Assembly (NCBI GenBank): GCA_005281725.1
Contig: SSBO01000001.1
Coordinates: 4,634,399 to 4,698,398 of the forward strand
Source: Wuchereria bancrofti
Lineage: Eukaryota; Nematoda; Chromadorea; Rhabditida; Onchocercidae
Length of the DNA stretch: 64,000 bases
Reading direction: 5' to 3'
Below are positions 46,391 through 58,133 of the stretch, one piece after another; position 1 is the stretch's first letter, and each line of letters begins with the position of its first letter. The notes below the pieces were generated by a model that was not told the origin of the DNA, made no database searches, and was given only the letters and a program-made list of their open reading frames with translations. A program made the position numbers and the translations under genes.

Positions 46391-47569
46391 TGTTAACCTT
46401 CATAGTTGTTTTCATTGCACTCAAATCCTTGTAATAGCTGTTGTGAATGTTTTGGACCTCAGCAGAAGTTCAGGATCTGGTGAGTCGAACCACTTCCCCT
46501 TATTTTCAGGTCTGGAACTCAGCTCCAGTGTGAATGTCTTTTTGATTGTTTCTAGAGGTGTTTATGTGAGGTGCTTTTTCTGTTCATTTTTCTTTTTTTG
46601 AGTAAACGTTTCAAAAATTAGTATGCCGAACTTTGCTTTCTATAAAAAGTCATGAAAAACCGATGTTTTTAATGTCATCATTGTTAACCTGAATTCCTAC
46701 ATTTTATCCTTCAGACATGCATTTCTAAGATCCGACCGGGAGTTATACTAACCGTTGTGCTATGATTTGATTTTGCTGATCAAGACAGAAAATAAGATTT
46801 AAATCACATATCGAAGATAGAGATGGAAGCATTTCAGAGTGAATATGTCTATTCCGTTATTTTATTTGTTTTCTTTGTGAAAGCACCGAAATATTGTATT
46901 TGCTACGATATGCAGCAGTGTTTCTCTTTTATGTTTTGTAGTGACAAGTTCGGATATTGCATATTTATATGCCGTCGTCTCCATATATTTCAAGTGGTGT
47001 ACTTTGAAATTCAAGATATCTGATTCGTTGCTGTTAATTTCTCGTTTCTTTATTTGCCCGTTTTTGATTCAAAAGAATAAAGTCAATAAGTTTTTCAACA
47101 GCACAAGCAGGAAGAGCGGAGAGCATCGCAAAATCTTTTATTCTCGAGATTTAAAAATAAGTCTAGGAAATAGGTGAAGCATAATATGGAGATGTTGATA
47201 AGTAATTTGGAATTTGAAATCATAACCCGGGCGGCATATGTATGCATCGCATGTGCAGACAGCACGCCTAACCTCCGACTAGAGTTCGTTAGACGGGACC
47301 GTCCTTCCACATACAGACCAAGTCATCTTTTCATATTGGCACTTGGTCTCATATTATTGCAATACATGGTCGGGTTTAAAATGCTTCCAATTGTATGGGC
47401 AGTTTCGGTCTCAAGCTAAAGGGGTTTGATGGTTCTCGCGATGTTTTTGACGCAAAATTCCCGAGTGGGAAGTTTAAGATTTTGACATCTCACAAATGTT
47501 TGATGTTTTTTCTTCTCTAAGCTTTATAAGTTTATACGTTTTAATGAATGTTTTATCAGTATTCATTAT
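46391..47569. other. Intergenic region between npp-10 and emb-27
   Basis: 1.2 kb. No clear AATAAA stands just after the npp-10 stop. ORFs at 46380-46601, 46823-47023 and 47174-47419 lack coding character. The gap is too large for a classical SL2-type operon spacing, so emb-27 probably has its own promoter here. Confidence 0.5.
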
Positions 47570-47571
47570 AG
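47570..47571 (+). promoter_or_regulatory. Probable spliced-leader acceptor for emb-27
   Basis: The AG of CATTATAG stands 12 nt before the chosen ATG at 47584. That leader contains another ATG (47579) in a different frame, which would reach no conserved exon. Confidence 0.45.
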
Positions 47572-47583
47572 CTCTTGGATGAA

Positions 47584-50500
47584 ATGGTGGGTAGAAGCGC
47601 GGCAAAACAACGACCCACACTTGTGCGTGAATCAACCATTAAGGACCTCGCACAAACACCCACGTCACTGCCTACAAGTAGCACGTAAGCTTATTCTCTC
47701 ACATCTGCATTTGTATTCTTAAGCATATTTCTCATTCCGTATGACATTATTGAAGAAATGTAACGAATCACGTGCCTGCCTGACCGATTGAAATGTTGTA
47801 TTCATTTGCATAGGGTCTGAATAGATTTGATAAAGAAACGGAACAAAGTCAGAAAAGCTATATGTTTAGTAAGTTGAGTACATTCCGCACATATTACCAT
47901 ATATCACCTTATCTAATGCATGTTGAGCAGTATGAAAAATTCGTCACCTTTGTTCTAAAATTCTGTTTATCTCTTGAACTTAATGTTCTGTAAGTTACAG
48001 AACATTAAGAAGTAGCATTACTGATTAAAGTTAACTGGTAATTCGCTTCCTCTTGACGTCTCTGTTTTTTCTCAGATCTACACTCTCAGTACCGTTGGAT
48101 GTTTCTTCTCGAGCATTCCTAACAAGCGATGGAAACTGCAAATTTAGCGAAATTGATAGTCTAATTCAGAGGTACTTAGCAAGTGCGCAATATAAAACGG
48201 CATTGTTCTGGGCGGAGAAGCAATTAGCATTGTGTCGGAAAAATGGATTCCAACCATCGTTCGTTGATATGGCTCGGTTTATTAAGGCATGTGAAAAATA
48301 TTTGGTTTAAATTTTTATTCATTATACTCCATCTTTTTCTGGATCTCATAATTTCATTTTAGCATTGAGGTCCTATTCTTCAACATTATTCTTTTATGGA
48401 GTAATCCATAATGCTTTTAGCTATAACATATTTGAAATTTTTTATATCATTCTTTATACTAGATAAGTGGGCAATCCAGATAAATAGATCTTGCCAAGAT
48501 CACAAGCATTTGTGTGAGTGTAAAGTTTGTAATGAAATTTTGAATTATAATGGAAGGCATAATTACTACTGTCAACAGACTTTAGAATTCCTTGTTTGGT
48601 AGTTGAGCATATTATATCAAGTTAAATGTAGTATTTTTCTGTTTAAATTTATTTGAGATGCAGGGATTTTAATTATATATATTTTTTAAGGTCTTGGCAG
48701 CTGCTGGAGAATGGACACGTTTGATGGCTTACTGTGATCGTCATGAGCTTATTATGAAACATATGTTCTTCGCTTATTTTTATGTAAATGCACTTTACAA
48801 AAAGAAGTTATTTATTGACATACTCAAGTTAAAACTAGGTACAGGGGTAAGTCATTTTCATATTTTTTGTTTCGTGAATCTTCACGTTTCTGTGACACTG
48901 TTTATAAAGCGAAATCAGTCTCCATGAATGAAAATTCCTGTTTTTCCATTACAAGAATTTTGAAACGTATAAAGTTATAAATTTAACGTTTTTGAAGGAT
49001 CGATGTCATGATCTCGTATTCTCTATTATGCCTCATATGCTTCAGCTGTCCAGACCGAAGTCTTTCCTTCCAAGTTCTGAAGAAATGGTTGCGCTTGATA
49101 AAATATCAGAAGATTTGCGGGTGATATTTTTTGGGACTAATACTGCCACATGATAAAAATTTCCGTTTTTAATTGAAATTTTGTAGAACTAACAATCTTT
49201 TCAGGAATATTTTTGATATATCTCTTACAATAAAGTGGTTTCTTCAATTTTCTTTTTGTTAATACATAGGTCGAAGCAGGACTACTGCTTTTGTTAGGAA
49301 AAGCTTATCTGATGACTCAGAATCGTCGTGCAGCATTCTCTTGTTTGCAAGGAGCCGTTTATAAGGATGATTCTTGTATAGAAGCATTTGAGCTTATCCA
49401 AAAATATCGACTTTATTCAAAACAGCGCTTTGAAGAACTGATTGAAAGGTCAGTGGTTTAATAGACACTTCTTGAATGCTTCATTTCTTCATACTGATTT
49501 ATTTATTCTGTTCATTTGTAGTTTTTGAGAATGTTCACAAAAACTTTGGAAGCTCATTTACCAGTATTTTTTCAGATCTGAAGATAAAAACAGTATGGTT
49601 GTAGCTCTTCGAAATCATTATTTTTCTCAAGGGAGTAAAAATGCAAGTTTAGAAAATAATCTTGTTACTAAGAACTTTTCGTTTCACTTTATGCTTTTTT
49701 TTCATTTCATTGTTATTGGATTTGTTTGTTTTTTGTAGCTGAATTCGGATGCCCTAGTAAATAAAGCTTTGATAACGGATTTGTCAATTCTTACTGCACG
49801 AGCTTCACATTTATATCAAGCTGGGGATCTCACCGGAGCTTATAATATTACGAATGAAATTTTGAATGAAGCTGGCATGTTTCAGGTTTCAAATTTTTGC
49901 TCATGAATTTGCGATAATTGAAAACGTTCAATAATAATAGCATGATAATATACTCCAAACTAATGTTGAAATAGTAATAAGTGATAAACATAAACCTACT
50001 AAATTCTATGTCATTGTTTACTTTCTTATTTCGCTGTAATTTTCGTTATGTTTAACTTTCCGTCGTTGGATTATTTCATTATATATTGTGTCAGTATTGC
50101 TTTGAAACCATTGCATATGTTCATTGTTGTCTGCAAGATTTCTAGCTTTAGGATTGTTTGTTAATTCATATTGCAACTTTGGTACAATTGCGGAAATTCG
50201 AAAATCTCTTTATACTAGCACATCAACTGGTCGATAGTCAACCAGATAATGAAGTTAGTTGGTATACCGTTGGTTGCTATTATTATTCTATTGGACAACT
50301 ATCAGCGGCAAAAAATTTTTTTAGTAAGTTTTAAATTTTATTATAAACTGTTTAATTTTCGTTGTGAGCAATTAGGTTTTTAATTTTATACTATTGATTT
50401 TATGAGTTTACTGTTTTAGTATTCTTCCCTAGTGTTTGAGCCGGTTTCGATTTTTGCATCGTTTTGAATTTTGCAGAAGCTAAAAAAAAACATGAACATG

Positions 50501-53454
50501 TTTTTTTTTTTTCAACATGTTTTTCATGTTTTTTCTAGCTTCTGCAAAATTCATAATGACAGATAAAATAGTCAGTCGAGAAAGCGATTAAGTCTTTTTA
50601 AAATCAGCTGTTTCAGATAAATGTACATCGATGAGCTGTGCATTCGGTGAAGGTTGGTTAGCATTTGGACATGCACTTACTGCAGAATCAGAACATGAAC
50701 AAGCGATGAATTGCTATTTGAGAGTAAGTTATTTGAAGTGGGTTCTGAAGTATCTTAAATTATTTGAAATGGGTCATTTGAAAAAAAAAGTTTGAAATGA
50801 AGCATTTTTTCGATTTAACATATTCTCATGTGAAATATAGGAAGCCATCCTCTTCGGTCAGAAATTAAATCTTGTACTAGAAATTAAAGATTAAATGGTT
50901 CAAGTGAATAATTAAGAATTCATAAACCTATGTATTTCAGGCATCCCGAGTGCTGGAAGGTAGCTTCGAACCGCTATTATACATAGGACTCGAATATGCT
51001 TATGCAAATAATACAAAATTGGCGCAGGATTTTTTGAAGGATGCAGCTGAAATAGCTGGTGACAATGCACTTGTATTACATGAGCAAGGTTGCATTTGTT
51101 ACATGAAAAAAGAATGGAAAAGTATGTTTTCGATCCATATAGTTTCAAAACGACTGAATTTTTGAAATATGTTGTACTATTTGAAGCCCTGTCTGTAATT
51201 AAATATTAAGTTGTTGAATAACTCAATTTTTAATTACTTGTTGCACAAAAAATCTTCGTTTTGCATCTCAAGCAGAGAGCACTTGCTGAGTTCTAGATCT
51301 AGGCACATATTCACTTATATTCCATACTGCCTACATAGTAATATATAGTTGTAACTGCAGTGTAGAGAATAAAGCGACAAAGCATTTTCGTTATCCATTT
51401 ATTATACATGAATCATTTATTGTACGTGAAAATTTCAACCTGAATTGTTCATTGTGGTAGATATGTAAAACAATTGATAATGTCGAAGCATGGTGTAAAA
51501 TACTTATCAGAAGTTTCAAATAGGTCAAGAACATACTTGTTATGTTTTGTTAAGTTCAGTTAAACGAAACGTTAAAATGATCGAAGGAATGTTGAATAAA
51601 TCTTGTTTGTATGATAAATGAAGGAGTTCTATTTTCCAATTCTGGTAAGTACTAAACCCATTTTAGATGCTGAAACTTTTTTTACTAAAGCTTTGCTATC
51701 AGCATACAACGAGACTGATGAACATGCTCACGCATGTGACTTGTTGAATCGACCGCTGAGCGAATTTTGGGAACCGCTTGTAAATAATTTGGGACATGTA
51801 AAGTGCAAACTCGGATCTTACGACGAAGCCATCAAGTTCCATCAGTAAGTTGTTTGAAACGATTGCATGCCTCTTTTTGAGCTTTATCTAGGGTTCGCTT
51901 TTCTGAATAGTCTTACTGGATTAATTGCTGATCTTTAAGTCGATCCACTCTGTAAACAATTCTATTGTCAGTAAATTTTGCACTTGTGGCTTCTAGAGTT
52001 GCTTGTCTTATTTTTCCCATGGATTATTGTTTCACCAATTATTGGTAGCATAAATTATAATAAGTAACAAAGTCGAGCTGTTATCCTATTCGTGGATTCG
52101 AATGTGGATGTGTGATATAATGTTTTTAATTGAGGAAAGCACTTCTAATGTGTCCCGGGAAGCTAGGTCCAAATGCTGGACTAGCAATAGCAGCAGGACG
52201 ATCTGGAGACATTGATAGAGCTGTCCACTACTTCCATAAATCACTTAGTGTGGACCCACATAATAAGGTATTACAAATTTTAAAGAAGATATTTTAAAGT
52301 TTTAATATGTTAACTTTTTTTAGTGAAAATTTGAAAACATTTATATTTATATCGCGTGCAAGTGAGTAATTTCTAAGTGGAACAAAAAGTTCGCTTTGTC
52401 CAACTTTATTTTTTCAACTATTTCCTTTTATTCATTTATCATTTTTTCTTGTTTTACCACACTACACTCAACTTTCGACTACATAACCCACTGTTTCCGA
52501 CTTCATTCTTCAAAGTATTATTTTGAGAGTATTTTGTTATCGATAATAAACTTGCTGAGCATAAATTATTCAGTTTTGCGCAGGAGTGTTGGTACTAAAG
52601 TACTGTAAGTTGACACGACTACCAACCTACCTTCCAAAAAAAATAATATCTGAATCATTTCATTATTCACTCTTATTTATGCTATTCAATCTGTTGATCA
52701 GACCAACTTTTTCAATCTTCTCTCAAGGACATTACTTCATAATTAATCCTAACCTTTGGTTAGGTAAAATCTTTCTAACTTTTAATATTACCAACTTTTC
52801 AGGTGTTGGAACAAGGACTTCATCAACTCATGCATTTTTTGGGAACACATACCAACTTTTTAGCATCATGCATAAGAACTCCAACTCTTATGATCGGAGT
52901 TCGTTTTACAAAGAGTTTCAAAAATTTGAGGAATTTGGTGGACTTTTTTATCCTAATTCATTTTCATAGCTGTTCACAAAAGCAGTTTTTTCAGTCGTTC
53001 GAGAAATTCTTAGTGACAAAAGCTGATCTAGAAGGAAATTCTGATGAAAAGCAAGCTCAACAAAAAGCACTGGAAACGCTGAAGAGGAAACGTGTTGCTC
53101 AGGAAGACTGTGAAAGGTTCTCAAACCGTCTACGATTTTTTCATTAACTTATCAAATGATACTTATGTGTTTGCTTCATACTAGAGCATACTATAGCAAT
53201 TTAGATGCATTGCAAATGATCATGTATTGTAAAAGTTTCGTGTGATTCCTGATTTGTTTGAAATTTTAGATTAGATAAGATGATCCTGGATTTTTCAAGG
53301 TTTTGTTCCAAATTCTAAGGGCAAGTCATAAATATGAATAAATCTTTGGAATTTTCTATTTTGATACTATTTTCTTTTCAGGACGATGTTGGATCAGCGG
53401 CCAAAAAGTCTTCCTATGCATGATATTAGCCCAGCGGATGTTGAGATGACTTAG
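47584..53454 (+). CDS. emb-27: Anaphase-promoting complex subunit APC6/CDC16
   Basis: TPR scaffold subunit of the APC/C ubiquitin ligase, needed for the metaphase-anaphase transition. Fourteen exons: 47584-47684, 48076-48286, 48691-48846, 48998-49120, 49270-49448, 49576-49663, 49739-49885, 50152-50323, 50617-50723, 50941-51121, 51667-51844, 52135-52267, 52995-53116 and 53382-53454; 1971 nt, 656 residues. Matches to CDC16 run throughout: [20 protein letters not shown] at the first [82 protein letters not shown] and [20 protein letters not shown]. The end of exon 2 uses a GC donor (AAG|GCATGT): this restores the TPR length, whereas a GT donor 15 nt later (TTG|GTTTAA) would insert ACEKYL-like residues in frame. 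A further in-frame segment at 52803-52898 could be an optional exon. A 33-residue Ser/Thr-rich N-terminus precedes the TPRs. Confidence 0.93.
50466..50552. repeat. Long foldback (inverted repeat) in an emb-27 intron
   Basis: The left arm begins GAATTTTGCAGAAGCTA and continues to ACATGAACATG; the right arm, CAACATGTTTTTCATG to AGCTTCTGCAAAATTC, is its near-perfect complement. The outer 16 bases pair exactly. The loop is a poly-T run. Arms of about 35 bp would form a stable hairpin in the pre-mRNA. Confidence 0.9.
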
Positions 53455-53539
53455 AAAAAAGTTGCGAATGGTTGCATTCGTTTAATTTTTTTTTTTTTTT
53501 TGTTGTAGATTGTTTATTGACTCAGCGTAATGAGTGCTG

Positions 53540-53545
53540 AATAAA
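53540..53545 (+). terminator. Poly(A) signal of emb-27
   Basis: AATAAA 86 nt after the stop codon. Confidence 0.6.
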
Positions 53546-54773
53546 ATTTTCGATTTGGTGAGGAGTGAAATTATGGAATGAAACCGAGATCTGAATATTA
53601 ATAAACCGTACATTAAATTCTTAATGATCATAGTGATTGGTTAAACCAGTGTCTTTTTTTGACTTATCATGCTTCCGACAAAAGTGAATTTTTGCAAATT
53701 AGTAATCGTAAAAATTCAAAAATTTTTTACATTTCACTGAACGACTGTGCTTATTCCGTTTTCTCTAAAATTTAAAAGTATTCTATCTAGGTGAACTTTC
53801 CACTACATATAAAGTACAGTAATTATTTCGAAGATGCTTGTAATATGTGTTGCATCCTAAATTTAAAGATATTGGTGAAAACGATATGTGAACTGAAGTA
53901 AGTCAAAGCTAAAACAAATTATCGAAGCTCTTAGATTAGTAAAGCGAAAATTAACTGAAGCACTGATTTTTAGCTTTGAGGTGATTATGGTCATGCAATC
54001 ATTTATCTGTATGAATACCGAATTGTAAGCATTTCCTACTTCTCCCTCTACTTTGCCTTCCGTAGTCATGGATAATTTCTAGTCTTAAGATATACATAGA
54101 TAGTCTTAAAAATGTTTTGATATATTTGTAAATAGGAGAGTCGTGGAATTTCAGCTTCAGTTTTGATTTCGAAATTAGGCTGTAAGTCAATCTTTGAAAT
54201 TTTTAGAAAGGGCAAGTCTGATATTGGATTATGCATGTTTCTCTTAATTCAAAATCACATTGAGTTGTTTCATATGCTTGAAAATTCGGTCAGAGTTCTT
54301 GGTACAAAGTCCAAAGTGTACGGAATGGTAGTTTTAACAGTAGTTACACATATCTTTTGATTGGAGGCAGTTTTAGTTTATGCGTTATACAAATTGAGAT
54401 TCGGCGTGATGTATGTGGTTGTTCATGATAGTTTCGGAAAAACTAACACGCATTAGGGACTCAGCTCTAATGACTTATGGATTAGCAAGAAGAAAGGATC
54501 TTTTTTACAAGTTGTCTGGTGTTATAGTTAAACGTGTTTAGTTTTGTATGTTTTGGTCGCATGGTGGGAATCAGAAGTAATTGTCTTCAGTTTCACTATA
54601 AATGATTTTCAATTAGATAGACATTCCGATATTTGAATAAATCACGCAGGGGGAGGGGTGGAGTGTTAAGTAGGTGTTATGTAACGCGTGGTTACCTTAA
54701 TTTTGCTGTTTAAAAATTCTTAAGATTTTTTCTCTGTTGTTGGGCGTTATTCACATCGTTGTAGAATTTCGGC
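53546..54773. other. Intergenic region between emb-27 and HADHB
   Basis: 1.2 kb with no accepted ORF on either strand. The minus-strand ORFs at 53863-54190 overlap one another in different frames and look fortuitous. It ends at the acceptor (TTTCGGCAG) that abuts the HADHB start codon. Confidence 0.5.
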
Positions 54774-54775
54774 AG

Positions 54776-57700
54776 ATGTCCCGCTCATTATTATTAATAA
54801 ATCCTGGAAATATAAATCGAATTAAATCGCTATACACAATATCATGTTATTTCTTAACCTCAACAGCACCTACGACATCCAGGAAAATATTTTCCAAACC
54901 CAATCAACCGAATATTGTTCTCGTGGATGCGGTACGTACGCCATTTTTACAATCGAGAACAATGTTCAAGAACATGATGGCTATTGATTTGCAGCGAGCT
55001 GCTCTTCTAGGTATTACTCTCTCTACTTCCACTAGTTTCTCAATCAGATGAGAAGCTTTTGTTACATTCTGGGGAAAGTTTAGTTTGTAATTATTTGAAG
55101 ATTTAACAAGATCTCGGAATAAATTTCAAAAAAAAAGTGCTCGAAAAAAGTATTTCGTATCAGTTCGGTAATGTTGAGTCGTTGAGATGCCCACAAAGAG
55201 CCTTTTTGGCCACTTCAATCACGCGTGTGGTGTATGCGTAAGTATACAAAGGTATTCTTCGTCAATCTGAAAGTACTTTGAATATCGAAAAACCTTCATT
55301 TTGCAGCATTAATGGATCGGACGAAAGTGAATATACAAGAAGTTGGGCATATTGTGTGTGGTACTGTGATACAGGAATATAAAACGAGTAACGTGGCACG
55401 GGAAGCTGCGTTAATGGCCGGATTTTCTAAAAAGGTATATTTCATTAGTTATGTAGCTTTAAAAACTTTCCAACCTCCTCTTCTCTTCCTTAACTTTCCT
55501 ATTTTGTCTCTGCTTCCAGCTATTTTTGCTTCATCCTTATTTATTTTTTGCTTTAAAAAAATTGTTTCGACGCTGTTGCTATGTCGTTACTATCTTCACT
55601 TCAGTTTCAATAGACTTCATTTTTGGATTAATTTAGATACCGGCGCATACAGTTACACTGGCTTGTATTTCATCAAATGTTGCAATAACTAATGTTATGA
55701 ATATGCTTTCGACAGGTTATTGTAATGCAGGTATCGCTGGTGGCGTTGAATTACTTTCCGATGTCCCAATTCGATATAATCGAAAAGTATATTTACTTGT
55801 TTTTATTACCCGTATTTTTTATTTATACATTTACTTGTTTAATTCAAAAGATGAGTCGTTCTTGATGGAATTTTTTTTAATAGATTTGCTTTTTAGGTAC
55901 GTTCAGCATTTCTTTCTCTAGATAAAGCAAAGAAGTTTTCTGACAAGTTGACAGCAATAAGGAAAATAGCATTAAACTTCTTCTCACCTGAATTACCAGC
56001 TGTTGCTGAATTTACGACTGGTGAAACCATGGGACATAGCGGTGATCGACTAGCTGCAGCATTTGGCGTGTCTAGACGGTTGGTAATTGTCTTTTAAGCT
56101 AAGTAGACTTTGACGATAAATCCTCTTTTTCAATAGCGAAGTACTGTGTATCAAATGATCAGTAAGAGATATAAAATAAGTATTTGAAATAAACCATTTT
56201 AGTTAGGTTTGATGCAAAAATATTCAGTTTATATTACAAAATTTTGTCTTAACAGCTTAATCATCCAAAATGAATAAACTTTTAAGGCATTTATTTTCTT
56301 TTCCATTCCGGATTTCAGTGAGCAAGATGAATTTGCCATTCGTTCACATATGCTTGCTGATCGTGCTTCGAAAGAGAACCTGCTTTCTGATATTATACCA
56401 GTTTTTGTACCTGGCAGTAAGTCGATGGTTGTTCGAAGAGATAACGGTATCCGTGTTTCTTCGATGGAAAAATTATCACAGCTGAAACCAGCTTTTGTAA
56501 AATCTCATGGAACAGTTACTGCTGGTAAGTTTTGTTAATGAGTTCAGAAAACCATCCAGGAAATGTCGTTGACAAAAGAAAAAAATTCGCGTGATGCTGT
56601 ATGTCTTTTATTGGAGTAAGCTAAGATTATAAAATTAAACTATAAGCAAGCAGAAATATGACTTAGATGGAAATATCACTGGAACGGCGTGCTGTTTCTT
56701 TATGGTTAATTTCTATAATGTTGGCAGTGTCGAGAAGTCCATTTTTTTGTGTAATTTTTTCTTATTACACTAATACCGTAACCTATCTTTTTTCAAATAT
56801 ATTTTTAATTTATGCATTGCTGTTAATGAAAACGAAATTTAATGATTTGTTACTACAATTAATATAGAGATGTGAGTGGGAGGTCGCAAAGAGCAGTTAA
56901 TATTTGGGCTGCACTTACTTTATTTTCAGAAATCTTACTGGTTTTTTATTTTAATGGCCCGAAGTTCAAAAGAAAATACAACTCAACAACAAATGAATAA
57001 TCAGTATCAGACATTACATTGACATGCAATAGTTTCATAGTGTTTTTTTAACTCCACAATTTGTAGGCAATTCTTCATTCCTCACAGATGGCGCATCTGC
57101 GTCGCTAATAATGACGGAAGATTACGCATTAAAGAAAGGTTACAAACCAAAAGCCTATCTGAGAGATTTCCAGTACGTAGCACAAGATCCAACTGACCAA
57201 CTTCTTCTGTCACCTGCCTATGCGATTCCGAAGCTAATGGATAAGGTGCAAATTTTAATTTTACATCACTGAACTTTCGTCATTTCCAACTGAATCTCCA
57301 TATTTGTTTTATTTTCAATTTCTTAATTTGGATTCAGGTTGGACTAACGTTAAAAGATATTGATGTTTTCGAAATCCATGAAGCTTTTGCTGGACAAATT
57401 CTAGCCAATTTGAATGCCATGGATTCAGATTATTTTTGTAAGGTATTATTTAATTTCTAAATTTTTTTACAAACTTTATTTAGGTCCCTTTTTTTCTGTT
57501 CTTTTATCTTACTGAAGAATTTTCCAGGAAATGTTAAAACGACCAACAAAATATGGACGTATATCGGAGGAGAAGTTGAATACTTGGGGTGGTAGTCTTT
57601 CGCTTGGACATCCATTTGGTGCAACAGGCGTACGATTGGTGTCCCATGCAGTAAATAGACTGCAGCACGAAAAAAGCATGATTTCTTATTCGTTCCCTGA

Positions 57701-58104
57701 AATTCAATTTCAATAAATTGTAGACTATAAAAGCAATTACCCAAATTTGGTCGGAAACTTGACTAAAACAGTTTAACTTCTTACAAATCTCTTCAGGAAT
57801 TTTATGTAGGGCTAGGTTTAATGTTTAATTGCATCACTTCGGAATGAAACTTTGTGGAAGCAAAAGTTACACAAATGACAGTCCTCATGTCACGTTCACA
57901 TGAAATGAATGTTTTTAACTAATGACTGAAAATTAAGAAGATGAATTAATGCACGAAATCGACTAATAAGACTGATTAAAAATAAATTTTAGTCTTGTGG
58001 CACATAAATGCTTTAATTTTTTTACAGAACATCTGGGAATTGTAGCTGCATGCGCTGCAGGTGGACATGGAGTCGCTATGCTGATTGAAAATTATTCGAA
58101 ATAG
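54776..58104 (+). CDS. HADHB: Mitochondrial trifunctional enzyme beta subunit (3-ketoacyl-CoA thiolase)
   Basis: Thiolase that performs the last step of long-chain fatty-acid beta-oxidation, in complex with the alpha subunit at the inner mitochondrial membrane. Nine exons: 54776-55010, 55307-55434, 55637-55786, 55897-56078, 56319-56524, 57067-57245, 57338-57442, 57528-57675 and 58028-58104; 1410 nt, 469 residues, close to the human length. Residues 1-40 are a basic, Ser/Thr-rich targeting sequence. Signatures: [29 protein letters not shown], the nucleophile in [55 protein letters not shown] with the catalytic His, [14 protein letters not shown], and the second Cys in [10 protein letters not shown]. 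The ATG directly follows an acceptor (TTTCGGCAG), so trans-splicing would leave no extra leader. Intron 8 begins with GC (57676-57677): no GT donor in the right phase exists, and the GC join yields exactly the human spacing before VAACAAGG. Confidence 0.95.
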
Positions 58105-58127
58105 ACATAATTTGTTATTCAAATAAT

Positions 58128-58133
58128 AATAAA
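58128..58133 (+). terminator. Poly(A) signal of HADHB
   Basis: AATAAA 24 nt after the stop codon. Confidence 0.6.

Noticed and set aside
52586..52994. Long + strand frames between emb-27 exons
   Set aside because: The translation is low-complexity and hydrophobic. Only 52803-52898 could be an in-frame optional exon, and the direct join of the flanking exons is already in phase.
55421..55692. 126-codon ORF within HADHB intron 2
   Set aside because: It reads through a donor (AAG|GTATAT) into a T-rich intron; the next exon resumes the thiolase sequence in another frame.
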